From positions 1,218,163-1,282,162 of the forward strand of contig BQMF02000064.1 in the NCBI GenBank assembly GCA_027922465.2: a stretch of DNA of 64,000 nucleotides. The letters are read 5' to 3'. The DNA comes from Turritopsis dohrnii (lineage: Eukaryota > Cnidaria > Hydrozoa > Anthoathecata > Oceaniidae). Under the pieces are notes generated by a model. That model made no database searches, had not been told where the DNA came from, and saw only the letters and a list, made by a program, of their open reading frames with translations. A program made the translations under genes and the position numbers. Positions 55,801 through 64,000 of this stretch are shown in pieces; within the stretch, counting starts at the first letter, position 1, and each line of letters begins with the position of its first letter.

Positions 55801-56611
55801 TTACAGCCCACTTGAAGCATTCTTCATCATCGTTTTTAGGGTTGATGATTGCCTTTTTCGACGCTATCCAGGATGGTAGTTGATGTATGAAGATCCTCTC
55901 ATCAGCTGCAGCTTGTGAAAGTCTACGTCCAGGTGCATGATGTGATCGATGGTGAAGCCGCTTTGTGGTAATGCAGGATGCTCTACTTGGGTTTTGATAT
56001 ATGCAAACATCTCATCCAATATCTCTTTCATGTCACTACCTTGGAACACTCTCATCATCAAGCTGTTAAAACTTTGTCTATCCTTATATATCCATATTTA
56101 TCTCCTTTTGTAACATCTTCTCCTTCTAGATCATCATCTTCAAGTTGAATTAAAAGCTTCTCTCGCTTCTTCCACATGATCCATAGAGAGAGTTGTACTT
56201 TAGCAGACCCCATGTCCTCAACCTGCTCTTCCATTAATTCTCCACATTTGCTCTCACTAGTGTGAAGTATCCATCAACATCAGCTTTTGCTATACCAGCT
56301 ATACGAAAGCTTCGGAAAGTTTTATGTAGTGCATGCTTATGCTTCATAGGTATAAAATCATCACTCATACTTGTGTTGTTGGTGTCTTCCATCGGCATGC
56401 TCGCCTCCTCTTCTGTCATGGCTTCGCGTTCAACAGCTGAAATCAGTGGTGACTGTCCATACCCTAGTCTCTCCTTAGTCTTGTTATATAAAGAAGTAAT
56501 AGACTCGCGAATCTTCTGCAATCGATCTGCGAGTGCATCACGAGTTGTCGTTACAGGCGCTGAAACAGCGTTGTATAATTTAGATACTGCGTTTCTGAAA
56601 TAACTCAACAT
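52855..56611 (-). pseudogene. Protein-primed DNA polymerase B, multiply frameshifted
   Basis: The replicative polymerase of the element. About 3.75 kb matches a 1,100-1,250-residue Polinton PolB. Read on the minus strand: N-terminus in the terminal repeat (56,611), an exonuclease motif (YADFES, about 55,300), a zinc-like patch with RDHCHYTGLYRG, LRFIDS (about 54,680), YHDVYLATDV (about 54,350), polymerase motif A (DANNLYG, about 54,050), motif B (LMNNSVFGKT, about 53,600), motif C (YMDTDS, about 53,320), and a C-terminal tail to about 52,855. Frame changes occur near 56,230, 55,870, 55,720, 55,340, 55,230, 54,800, 54,510, 54,064, 53,790 and 53,060. Not functional. No copy is joined here. Confidence 0.9.
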
Positions 56612-56626
56612 CCTTTATTATATAGA
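56612..56626 (-). promoter_or_regulatory. TATA-like motif before PolB
   Basis: TCTATATAATAAAGG immediately before ATG 56,611. Seven bases of it are missing at the equivalent spot before the ankyrin gene. Confidence 0.45.
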
Positions 56627-56746
56627 CTTTTTCAACTTGGAAATTTTTTACGAGTGGACAGAACTGAGTCAGGGGATTTCCCTGACTCATTTGATGAATT
56701 TTTATGAGTGGGGATTTCCTACTTTCGAGGAGGGCAATTCAACCGC

Positions 56747-57198
56747 ACGGCTGTTTCGAACACTTAGTTTCGCGAAACTCAGACTGAGCATGCGCAATTT
56801 TCCGTTTCAAAATATGAGATTGTCTCCTTTGGCGTTTCTGCTCCACCATCTGTGGGGATTTTAAGGGCCAAAAACTTACCCATAACTTAATATGAGAGAC
56901 AAAATAAACCACCCACGATGGAGTTTATTGTGTACACTTTCCATAAAAAATATCATAGTAGTCAAATTTTAATGACAAGCCCGCGAATTTTACAATTTAG
57001 AAAAGCTCCTGAAAATCTGGGTGAATAACTATTCCACTTCTTTGTAGTTTTTCGCAGACATCTGAAGTTTTGCCACAAGAGGAATAACAATACAGATTAC
57101 AACATAATAATTATCTTTCCTTTAAATTTTATTACACACTGCAAACATTTTTTTAAAAAAAGTTACGAAGCTTCAAAGTACAGCTATTTTCACCTGTC
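56747..57198. other. 5' part of the nested transposon
   Basis: Left terminal inverted repeat followed by about 400 bp of AT-rich leader before the ATG at 57,199. No ORF of note. Confidence 0.5.
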
Positions 57199-60100
57199 AT
57201 GGCGGACAACACCACACTTCACGAAATTGCTTTAGAAAAACTTTGTCGTGTTTGTGGAAATATGCTTTCCTACAGAGTAAAGTATGCTACATCAGAGCAC
57301 ATTAACAACCTTTGCTCAGCTTTCAATACAGATTTCGCAAGAGATACAGTTAACATTCACCCCAAATATTTTTGCAATAACTGTCTAGCAAAAATGAATA
57401 ACTTATTGAAACGTGGCTCCATTCACCAGTTAATTCCTGTAGAATGGAAAGAGCACATCACAGACAACTGTGGCACGTGCGACTTATTTAAGAGCAAAGG
57501 AAAAGGTGGAAGACCCAGCAAAAGTCGAAAAAAAGGTCGCCCTATCAAACCCTTGAAAGTAGAACACAACTGGTCACCATCGTTAATCAACGAACTACAT
57601 GTCATGTCGCCACAGCAACTTATTGATTTAAACCTGACAGATTTTTCAATCTCAATCAACAATCATATCAGACCTTACATCTGCGAAATTTGCCAAGACT
57701 TGATCAAAAGGCCTTTGTATATTGTTAACTGCAACCATACTTTCTGTGGAGTTTGCCTAACATCACATTTAAAAACAGATAGCAATTGCCCTTCTTGCCA
57801 CAATTATATTTCACCCAATATCAACTCGATACAATCAGGACAAGTTCTTATTAACACCCTATTGATGCAGAATATAATGTGTTCCACTTGCAAAATTAAT
57901 TTTTCAATAAATGGTTTCAAAGGTCACATTTGCAGAAAACCAGTCCTGACCACTAGTGACATTCTTAACATTAATCCCCATCAAGAAGTTCCTCAAGAGG
58001 TGATGGAGTGTATTACTCATGTTGTTGAAATTCAAATGGAGAAGTCGCAGTTACCTAATAATAGCATACAGCTTCCTACAAAAGGCTTAAGGTAAAATAC
58101 TCTACCATACTTAGACCAAAAAATCTAAAACAAATCAGTTTTGTTGTGAATGTGAGTGTGTATATGCATGTTTTTTTAAAATAAAAAAACACATCTATAC
58201 AAATAAGAAAATGACGTACAACAATACCATAAAAAAATAATTGATTTTCATGTCTGTAAACTATCCCAGTGGGCAAAAAGTCACTGCAGAGAAGTGCATT
58301 TGCTTTGAAATACTGTATAAACTTGTGCAAGATAGACTCCACCACTTTGATTTTCAAAAAATATGCCCGCTGGGAAGGCAGTCCATGAACACAATATTTA
58401 CTATTATATTTAATCTGCACAGATTTAAACACTTATGTAATTCTTATAGCCACTGACGATGACACAGATTCGTATCCCTACGAAGCATTCAGATGTATCG
58501 AGCAGAAGAAGCGTGGAATGTAGGACAAAAACAGCTAAAGAAGTGATGTCTATGATAGCTGGCCCCAGTAATGGTGCAATTTCAACCCAAACTACTGCAA
58601 TTATTCAAAGTCTAGATAAAAATGAACGTGAAAATATTGTGAAAAAACTGAAAGTACAAGCTACCATCCCTCCACAGCATGTCGCTGCAATGAAGTCGTC
58701 CCTCAATATTCCCTGGAATCAGTTTCGACAAATTTCTCGTTGGTTGAATACTTTCAACGTCAAAATATCATCTGAAAAGGAGACTAGAAAAATTGCAACA
58801 GAATGGGTAGGGGCTGGGTTGAATGCTGAATTAGCACCATTAACTAAAACTAATGGCACAAAATTGGAAGTCATCCTTATTCCATGGGCCTATCTTTACA
58901 ACTTGGTTGGTCATTGCCTCAAACGTGTGTCGCTGTTAGAAAAACGTCATCTTCTAGTGCAGCACAGTTTCATTAATCTAAGTGAAATCCACATCAAAAT
59001 AGGTGGAGACCATGGCGATAACAGCTTCAAGATGGGTTATCAAATCGTAAATGTGAGAAATCCCAACAGGCCAGATAATACAGTCATATTTTCGATATTT
59101 GAAGCCAAAGACACCACCAGCAACCTGCAATATGCTTAAAACGGTTTAAAACACAAGTTGCAATGTTACAGAAAGCAAAGTTTCAGAACCAAAACTTCCG
59201 TGTGTTCATGTATGGCGATTATGCGTTTCTTTGTGCTATGTACGGATTGTCTGGTGCGAATGGTAAGTGTCCAATCTACAATAAAAAGCATAAATATCCC
59301 AAATCTGTACTAAATAACATATCTATAAATATCCCTCTACTGCATTATAACAATTTCAGGTCGTCATCCATGCTTGTGGTGTTTAGCGACACGGGAGGAC
59401 ATGCAGTCTCCGGCTTTTGCAAGAGGAAGTTTTGAGCCTCGGACCCTCGAAAACTTGAAAAATCACCATGAGGCCTATGTTTATGCAGGAAAAAACGTTA
59501 AGAATGCCAAAAATCATTTTAATGTAATTGAAGAGCAATTCTTTAATATACCACTTAATCAGGTAAAGTTTTGTTTAATATATAATTAAGAAGCATTTTA
59601 AATGAAGAAAAAATTAAGATGAGACTCACATTATTCTTTAAAGGTTGCCATTCCGGGATTGCATCTTTCGTTGGGGATTTATGGAAAAATTTTCAACATG
59701 TTGGAAATGGAATGTCATTTGCTTGACATTGAAATGGCCACACTAAAATCAACAAATGTGCAGGGAACAAAAGACATAGAATATCAACTTTACATTGAAA
59801 AAAGAGCAGATCTGGAGGAAGCAAAGGAGGCAATAGTAGATGAGATCGATTTGATAAAAGAGGAACTGGGATATCACCTGATAGCTGGTGGAAGTCAAGA
59901 TGTTGTTTCCACATATTATATTCCCAGAGTGAATGGGCTTGAATCTGAAAAGAACAAAATCGAAAATTCAATCAATGACCTTATCAAGAATTTACCAACT
60001 GGTTCTGGTCCGTGTGCTTTGTCTCTTGATGCCAGTTTGCAGAAAATAAATATCGAAAGACAAGCATACCATGGCAAAAGCTTCATTGGGAATCATGTCC

Positions 60101-60856
60101 ATAAGTTGCTAAAAGTAAGATATGATAAATTGTTAATGATAGGACTCATTTCATAGAGAAGCTTGAGGTCAACTAAAAGTTTATAAGAAATTTTTTATTT
60201 TAGAAAGAAAATACCATACATATATGTAGTGGGATCATCAAAGCTGTTCAGAATCATACAGACGATGAACACATTCTTGAAAAAGCACAGGCAATGTGCG
60301 ATAAATTTACAAAGTTAATCGAGAAGTATTCTGTTTGTGACAACATTTTCAATAGCTCCAGGGAGTTAAGTGCAAGTGAAATTGACTCCCTTGGTAAGAA
60401 TAATTTTTTAAGAAAATTCACAAAATATTACCACTGTTGTAATATATTTTTTATTTTCCTTTTTAGAAATTGCGATCAATTCATTTTTAAACTTTTTGCG
60501 ACTGAACTGGCCTAAAATCAATATCAGTCCAAAGTTACATATTTTAGAAGACCACGTCGTGCCATTTGTTAGACAATGGAAATCAGCTTGCGGAGTTTAC
60601 GGTGAGCAAGGTGGGGAAAGTCTTCACCATCAATTTAAGCAGATGAAAGCCAGGTGAATATTTCAACTCATTACTTATATACACGGAACACTATGAATTT
60701 TATCAAAGTTTCAAATGCATATTTAACCTTAGGTACGTAGGAGTGAAAGATCCAGTAAAACGTCTAGAATATACAATGAAACAGCATTTGCTAGCTTCAT
60801 GTCCTGATGCACAAGTAATCAAACCAAAAGTGAAGAAAAGGAAACGAGAAGAATAG
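57199..60856 (+). pseudogene. RAG1-like N-terminus fused to a D-D-E transposase (one frameshift)
   Basis: Exon 1 (57,199-58,091) begins LEKLCRVCG, then IHPKYFCNNC, as in the RAG1 zinc dimerization domain. It has a basic GRPSKSRKKGRPIK stretch, a C3HC4 RING (CEICQ, NCNHTFCGVC, CPSC) and a further finger (CSTCKINF..GHIC). Later exons run from about 58,468 to 59,262, then 59,360-59,562, 59,643-60,114, 60,204-60,393, 60,467-60,653 and 60,733-60,856, with GT-AG borders. Catalytic residues: Asp in KIGGDHGDNSFK, Asp in VFMYGDYAFL, and Glu in GEQGGESLHHQF. A zinc pair HPCLWC and later His resemble the CCHH motif of RAG1-like transposases. A 1-base frameshift near 59,137 breaks this copy, and the exon 1-2 junction is unresolved. 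Confidence 0.82.
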
Positions 60857-61516
60857 TTTAGAATAGTTTCCTTAGGGGACGAAAATTTTGTTAGAGTAGA
60901 ACGTCAGAGTGAGTAATCGTATAAAAATCAGCGAATAACACTAAGTGAGGATGTTTTTTGATATTATAGCTAATCACTTAAATCAGAAGTAAATATTAGA
61001 GGTATTATTTATTCAGTTTTGACTTTTAGCAACAACAAAACGTTAGTTTGTCACGGAATTTCATAGAATTGTGTATATGAAAATCAGGAAAGTTTGAGAT
61101 ATTGTAAAAAGTTTAAAAAAAATGTTTGCACTATACCTTTTGGAAATATCTTTTATTAGCCATCTAACTACCATACAACATCAGTCAAATCCATGAGAAA
61201 ACTTTGAAAGTTGAAAAATTGACCCTCGTTTACCTTGACATAAATTTCAAGTCAGAAACAAACGATAAAAGTCATAACCATGCCAAAGCCTTACGCTCGC
61301 TCCCTGAACCTTAGATTCCTGTAAGCGAAGAAATGTGAACATGTGGTGAATCGTTCTGATATATTTTGCAACCAGTGAAATGAGAGATTTTCCAAAATTG
61401 GAAATACAAACTTAGTACCTAGGAATGTATAAAACCACGCGTGTTTCTACCATCTTTAAAAAAAGCCGTCGGACTTGGCGCATGCGTAAACTGAGTTTCG
61501 CTTCCGAAACAGCCGT
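60857..61516. other. 3' part of the nested transposon
   Basis: AT-rich sequence from the transposase stop to the right terminal inverted repeat (61,467-61,517). No second gene (no RAG2-like kelch sequence) seen. Confidence 0.6.
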
Positions 61517-62082
61517 GACCGATGAAACTGCTGACGTCAGCATTCATTTGGGGGTGGTTTTGATTGATGACTTCGATGATGTGCTGACGTCAACACTTTT
61601 CGACGGTTTTCGACGATAGTGCTGACGTCAACATTTTTCGACGATAATGCTGACGTCATCATTTTTCGACGATAGTGCTGACGTCAACATTTTTCGACGA
61701 TAATGCTGACGTCATCATTTTTCGACGATAGTGCTGACGTCAACATTTTTCGACGCATGCGCAGAAGGGTGGGCACTTTGTCATGCGAGTCGCTGCGGAG
61801 GGAGTCGGAACCCATGTGTGTGTGTGTGGTCATTTTTACCTATTTTTTCGCGAGTCGCTGCGGAGGGAGTCCGAACCGACGTGTTTGTGTTGCGCTCCGG
61901 AATGGAAAAAATCGAGAGTCGCTGCGGAGGGAGTCGGAACCGACGTGTGTGTGTGACCTGGGCACTTCGATTTTTTTCGCCGATTTTTTTCGCCGATTTT
62001 TTTTTCGCGAGTCGCTGCGGAGGGAGTCGGAAGCACTTGGACACCGTTGTCCTACAATCCGCAATTATCTATCTCTAGAACC

Positions 62083-62379
62083 AATAGTGACAGGGAATGA
62101 AAAGTTCCCTGTGGCTACTGTAACAGGTACTATTGGTGAGCTTGGGAGATCGCTATCATCATCACGCCCATCATCATCAGGGATTCCTTTAATTACATAT
62201 CTGCAATATTCTTTTAATCTTACGTATAATGTACCTTGACCAACAATTTTTTTTAAAACTGTAAAATTGAATTCAGCTCCTTCGGAAAGTTCAGGAATAG
62301 AATTTTTTTTTTGCCTGACTTTAACAAACTCATAGTCAGTGACAGCTATCAACGGATACGGATACAACGGATAATGCAC
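62083..62379 (-). pseudogene. Unassigned ORF abutting the Polinton right end
   Basis: About 98 codons on the minus strand: PLYPYPLIAVTDYEFVKVRQ, then GAEFNFTVLKKIVGQGTLYV and a Asp/Ser-rich linker. It runs into the Polinton tip, where it stops. It looks coding but I do not recognise it. It is not astacin and does not continue the exon cut at the left end. It could be a host or transposon gene truncated by the junction. Confidence 0.35.
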
Positions 62380-63189
62380 CTTTTACCTTACTTCTGATAT
62401 TGATTTCGTTATCAGTAGAAGATGCCATAATCACTCCATCTGCAATTATTGAGTCCCACTTCAGATTTTCAGAAATTTCCTAATCGATATCATCCATGAT
62501 TAGTGCAAAATCAAATGCTTTTTCAGCAACTTTCTTTTTTTTTGGAACTAGGAGCTCCAGAAGTAGCACGAAGTCTCTCTGCATTGTTCAGTCTCCTAAA
62601 CAATCCACTTGATGAACTTTGCTGCAACATCTGTCTAGTTCGATTGACCGCCAAATCTATCAAATCTATTTGATATCGTCACTAACTTCACTCGCTATTG
62701 ACTTTTCATCAAAGTCGACATTTTCATTATCTATAAAATCAGTACAATGGCGTGTCAAAAACCCAAAACTTCGTCGTTGTTCAAGGTTATTGTAATGAAA
62801 TTGAATAATAATAAGCAAATTCATACTTTCAGGAGTCCAGCCAAGAAATTCTTTTAAATAAGTCATTATATGACTGTGCCGTGGAACGAATACCTTTGTG
62901 TTTGCTGTAACGTTTGAGCTTAAGTAAACAAAATTAAGTATGATTTCAGCATGAACTTAAACAACTTCTTACACTTAGTATTTCTCATCTATTTTGATCA
63001 GCGTAAATGCATAATGAGGCTTACACGTCTCATTGTTTTAATAACATCAGGGTGCTCCATTAGCTGCTCAGGCTTTAGGTTCAATCGACTCAAACAGTCC
63101 AACAAGACAGTGCATTGTTTGTGATTCTATAAGTGACCCAGTTAGTGTATAAGCGAGATGATATCTATCTTTCTCCTGGCCACACGACC
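62380..63189. other. No confident gene
   Basis: A minus-strand ORF at 62,666-62,866 (TYLKEFLGWTPESMNLL) looks protein-like but has no recognised domain. The rest is AT-rich. Confidence 0.3.
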
Positions 63190-64000
63190 CTAATATAATA
63201 CAATCACATACCGGTGATTTCGGTTGGTCATTGATTTGATCGTCCGAAATAGGAATGGTCTCATGCGTCTCAGGTTCTGGAGTGGGCGTAAGTTCGGTAC
63301 CGTGACTGGCGGTTCTTCATCCATTGTCATCCGAGTGATGGGCACTATTGGGCGGAGGAACGACGATTTCTGAGAGTGGTGCGTCTGCTGCCGTCGATGA
63401 GCACACGATATTGGGCATTTGGAAGCTTCTCGGAGATGATTCCAGTACGGTCCCAACGCAGAGGATGTTGGCCCGTCTGGTTCTGGATGGCAACCGTTCT
63501 ACCAATGTCTAATGGGGTTAAATCTCGGTGAGGTCGGTTTCCAACATGCTTGGACGCCTGAGTGCGCCGTTTGTCGAAGGCTTTCTCTCGTGCGTCGGCC
63601 AATTCCGACCATATTTTACGCGGTGTGATGGGTTTGGCAGGTGGTCGTTTATCGGGCGTCCAAAAAGTAGCTCAGCAGGTGACGCTCCGATATCAGGCGA
63701 CGGAGTGTTTTATGCAATAACAGAGCTTTCGCGACGGCGTCGGTGTCTAATGAGCCACTGTCGCTGACGTTCGAAGTAAGGATGCGTTTGATCATCTTTA
63801 CGGCTGCTTCCGCTCTACCATTGCTCTGGGCGTAATAGGCAGATGATATGCGGGCGTGATGTGCCAATTCTTCAAAAACGTTGCATAGTCGTTGGAGTTA
63901 AAGGGTGGACCTCCGTCTGAGGAAATCTCCTCTGGAACACCGAATGTCTCAAAATACTTCCGCATGATGTTGCATACGGTGGTGGCATTCGATTTGGTTG
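63190..64000 (-). pseudogene. Ty3/gypsy integrase, C-terminal part, frameshifted
   Basis: Read leftward from the window edge: FETFGVPEEISSDGGPPF (second Asp of the integrase core), then HHARISSAYYAQSNGRAEAAV with the catalytic Glu in GRAEA. Next come SPAELLFGR (in another frame), a QNQTGQHPLRWDRTGII segment of the C-terminal GPY/F-like domain, and the tail. At least two frame changes (near 63,620 and 63,400). The element continues beyond 64,000, so the LTR on that side is not visible. GC is higher here than in neighbouring DNA. Confidence 0.85.

Larger units (their letters stand above)
56746..61517 (+). mobile_element. RAG1-architecture (N-RAG-TP-like) DNA transposon
   Basis: 4,772 bp inserted in the Polinton right repeat. 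The ends are perfect 13-bp inverted repeats (CACGGCTGTTTCG) extended by GCGAAACTCAG and GCATGCGC words to about 50 bp with gaps. It is flanked by ACCG on both sides, a likely 4-bp target duplication. CAC termini with a 4-bp duplication fit the Chapaev/CACTA group better than RAG/Transib (5 bp). It carries one multi-exon gene. The left Polinton repeat shows the unoccupied site. Confidence 0.85.
40070..62080. mobile_element. Polinton/Maverick element (with nested transposon)
   Basis: A 22-kb element (about 17.2 kb without the nested insert) with terminal inverted repeats sharing TTCTAGAGATA at both tips. It carries the diagnostic set: protein-primed PolB, rve integrase, packaging ATPase and capsid-like proteins, plus accessory genes. 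Most genes are compactly spaced, and neighbouring starts on opposite strands share AT-rich upstream sequence. PolB and the ATPase are frameshifted, so this copy could replicate only with help. No adenain-like cysteine protease was recognised. No 6-bp target duplication is visible (left flank AAATATCA, right flank CCAATAGT). Exact tips are uncertain by a few bases. Confidence 0.9.
56460..62080. repeat. Polinton right terminal inverted repeat, split by a transposon
   Basis: Inner part 56,460-56,745 and outer part 61,518-62,080, separated by the RAG1-like transposon. The outer part has seven TGACGTCA sites (61,532; 61,585; 61,623; 61,651; 61,679; 61,707; 61,735) in a roughly 28-bp tandem repeat. 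It then has four copies of GAGTCGCTGCGGAGGGAGTC (from about 61,787, 61,850, 61,916 and 62,009) that the left repeat lacks. Confidence 0.9.

Noticed and set aside
56746..61517. RAG2-like partner in the nested transposon
   Set aside because: No kelch or PHD-type sequence in either strand of the element.
61703..62239. 178-codon ORF and its minus-strand overlaps in the right Polinton repeat
   Set aside because: Made by the tandem GAGTCGCTGCGGAGGGAG block; frames of all six readings open together.

Overview
This is a stretch of AT-rich metazoan nuclear DNA, most likely from a cnidarian and perhaps a hydrozoan. The case rests on spliced genes with GT-AG introns, an astacin metalloprotease whose downstream exon encodes a ShK-type six-cysteine domain (a pairing common in cnidarians), tRNA-derived SINEs, and a very high load of DNA transposons, Helitrons and a Polinton. 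The species call is inference. There are no prokaryotic operons, rRNA genes or CRISPR arrays. Layout: 1-1.6 kb holds the 3' end of an astacin gene with two possible 3' ends, a Thr-rich tail plus hydrophobic segment or a ShK domain. 3.7-7.3 kb is an ISL2EU-type DNA transposon with an intact THAP/DDE transposase and a decayed SWIM/YqaJ partner gene, and a tRNA-like sequence lies between the two genes. 7.57-10.7 kb is a satellite of about 170 bp monomers, each with a palindrome, partly organised as 339 bp dimers. 10.7-39 kb is repeat-rich and almost gene-free: MITEs, a SINE, a non-LTR retrotransposon tail, three head-to-tail Helitrons plus an inverted fourth, a foldback element, a mariner relic, and several segmental duplications. 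39.15-40.07 kb holds the first exons of a second astacin gene in the same orientation. About 40.07-62.08 kb is a Polinton/Maverick. It carries a protein-primed DNA polymerase B (many frameshifts), retroviral-type integrase (intact), packaging ATPase (one frameshift), a candidate major capsid protein, a candidate minor capsid protein, several small membrane proteins, a TFIIS-like zinc ribbon, an ankyrin-type repeat protein, and an innexin-like gap-junction gene interrupted by one in-frame stop. Its long inverted repeats carry 11 perfect TGACGTCA (CRE) palindromes and run into the first codons of both terminal genes. Nested in the right repeat (56,746-61,517) is a second complete DNA transposon. 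It is multi-exon, and its product has the N-terminal zinc/RING architecture of vertebrate RAG1 in front of a D-D-E transposase. It resembles the N-RAG-TP transposons described from Aplysia. 62.1-64 kb has short unassigned ORFs and a decayed Ty3/gypsy integrase that runs off the window. How it fits together: the Polinton has replication (PolB), integration (integrase), packaging (ATPase) and capsid genes, plus apparently captured host genes (innexin, TFIIS zinc ribbon, ankyrin repeats). I found no adenain-type protease. Its left end lies about 13 bp inside an astacin exon. The right flank does not continue that exon and no 6-bp target duplication is visible, so the locus is rearranged or chimeric. 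The most interesting items are the RAG1-architecture transposon, the Polinton innexin, the CRE-rich repeats with shared terminal gene starts, and the alternative ShK end of the astacin gene.
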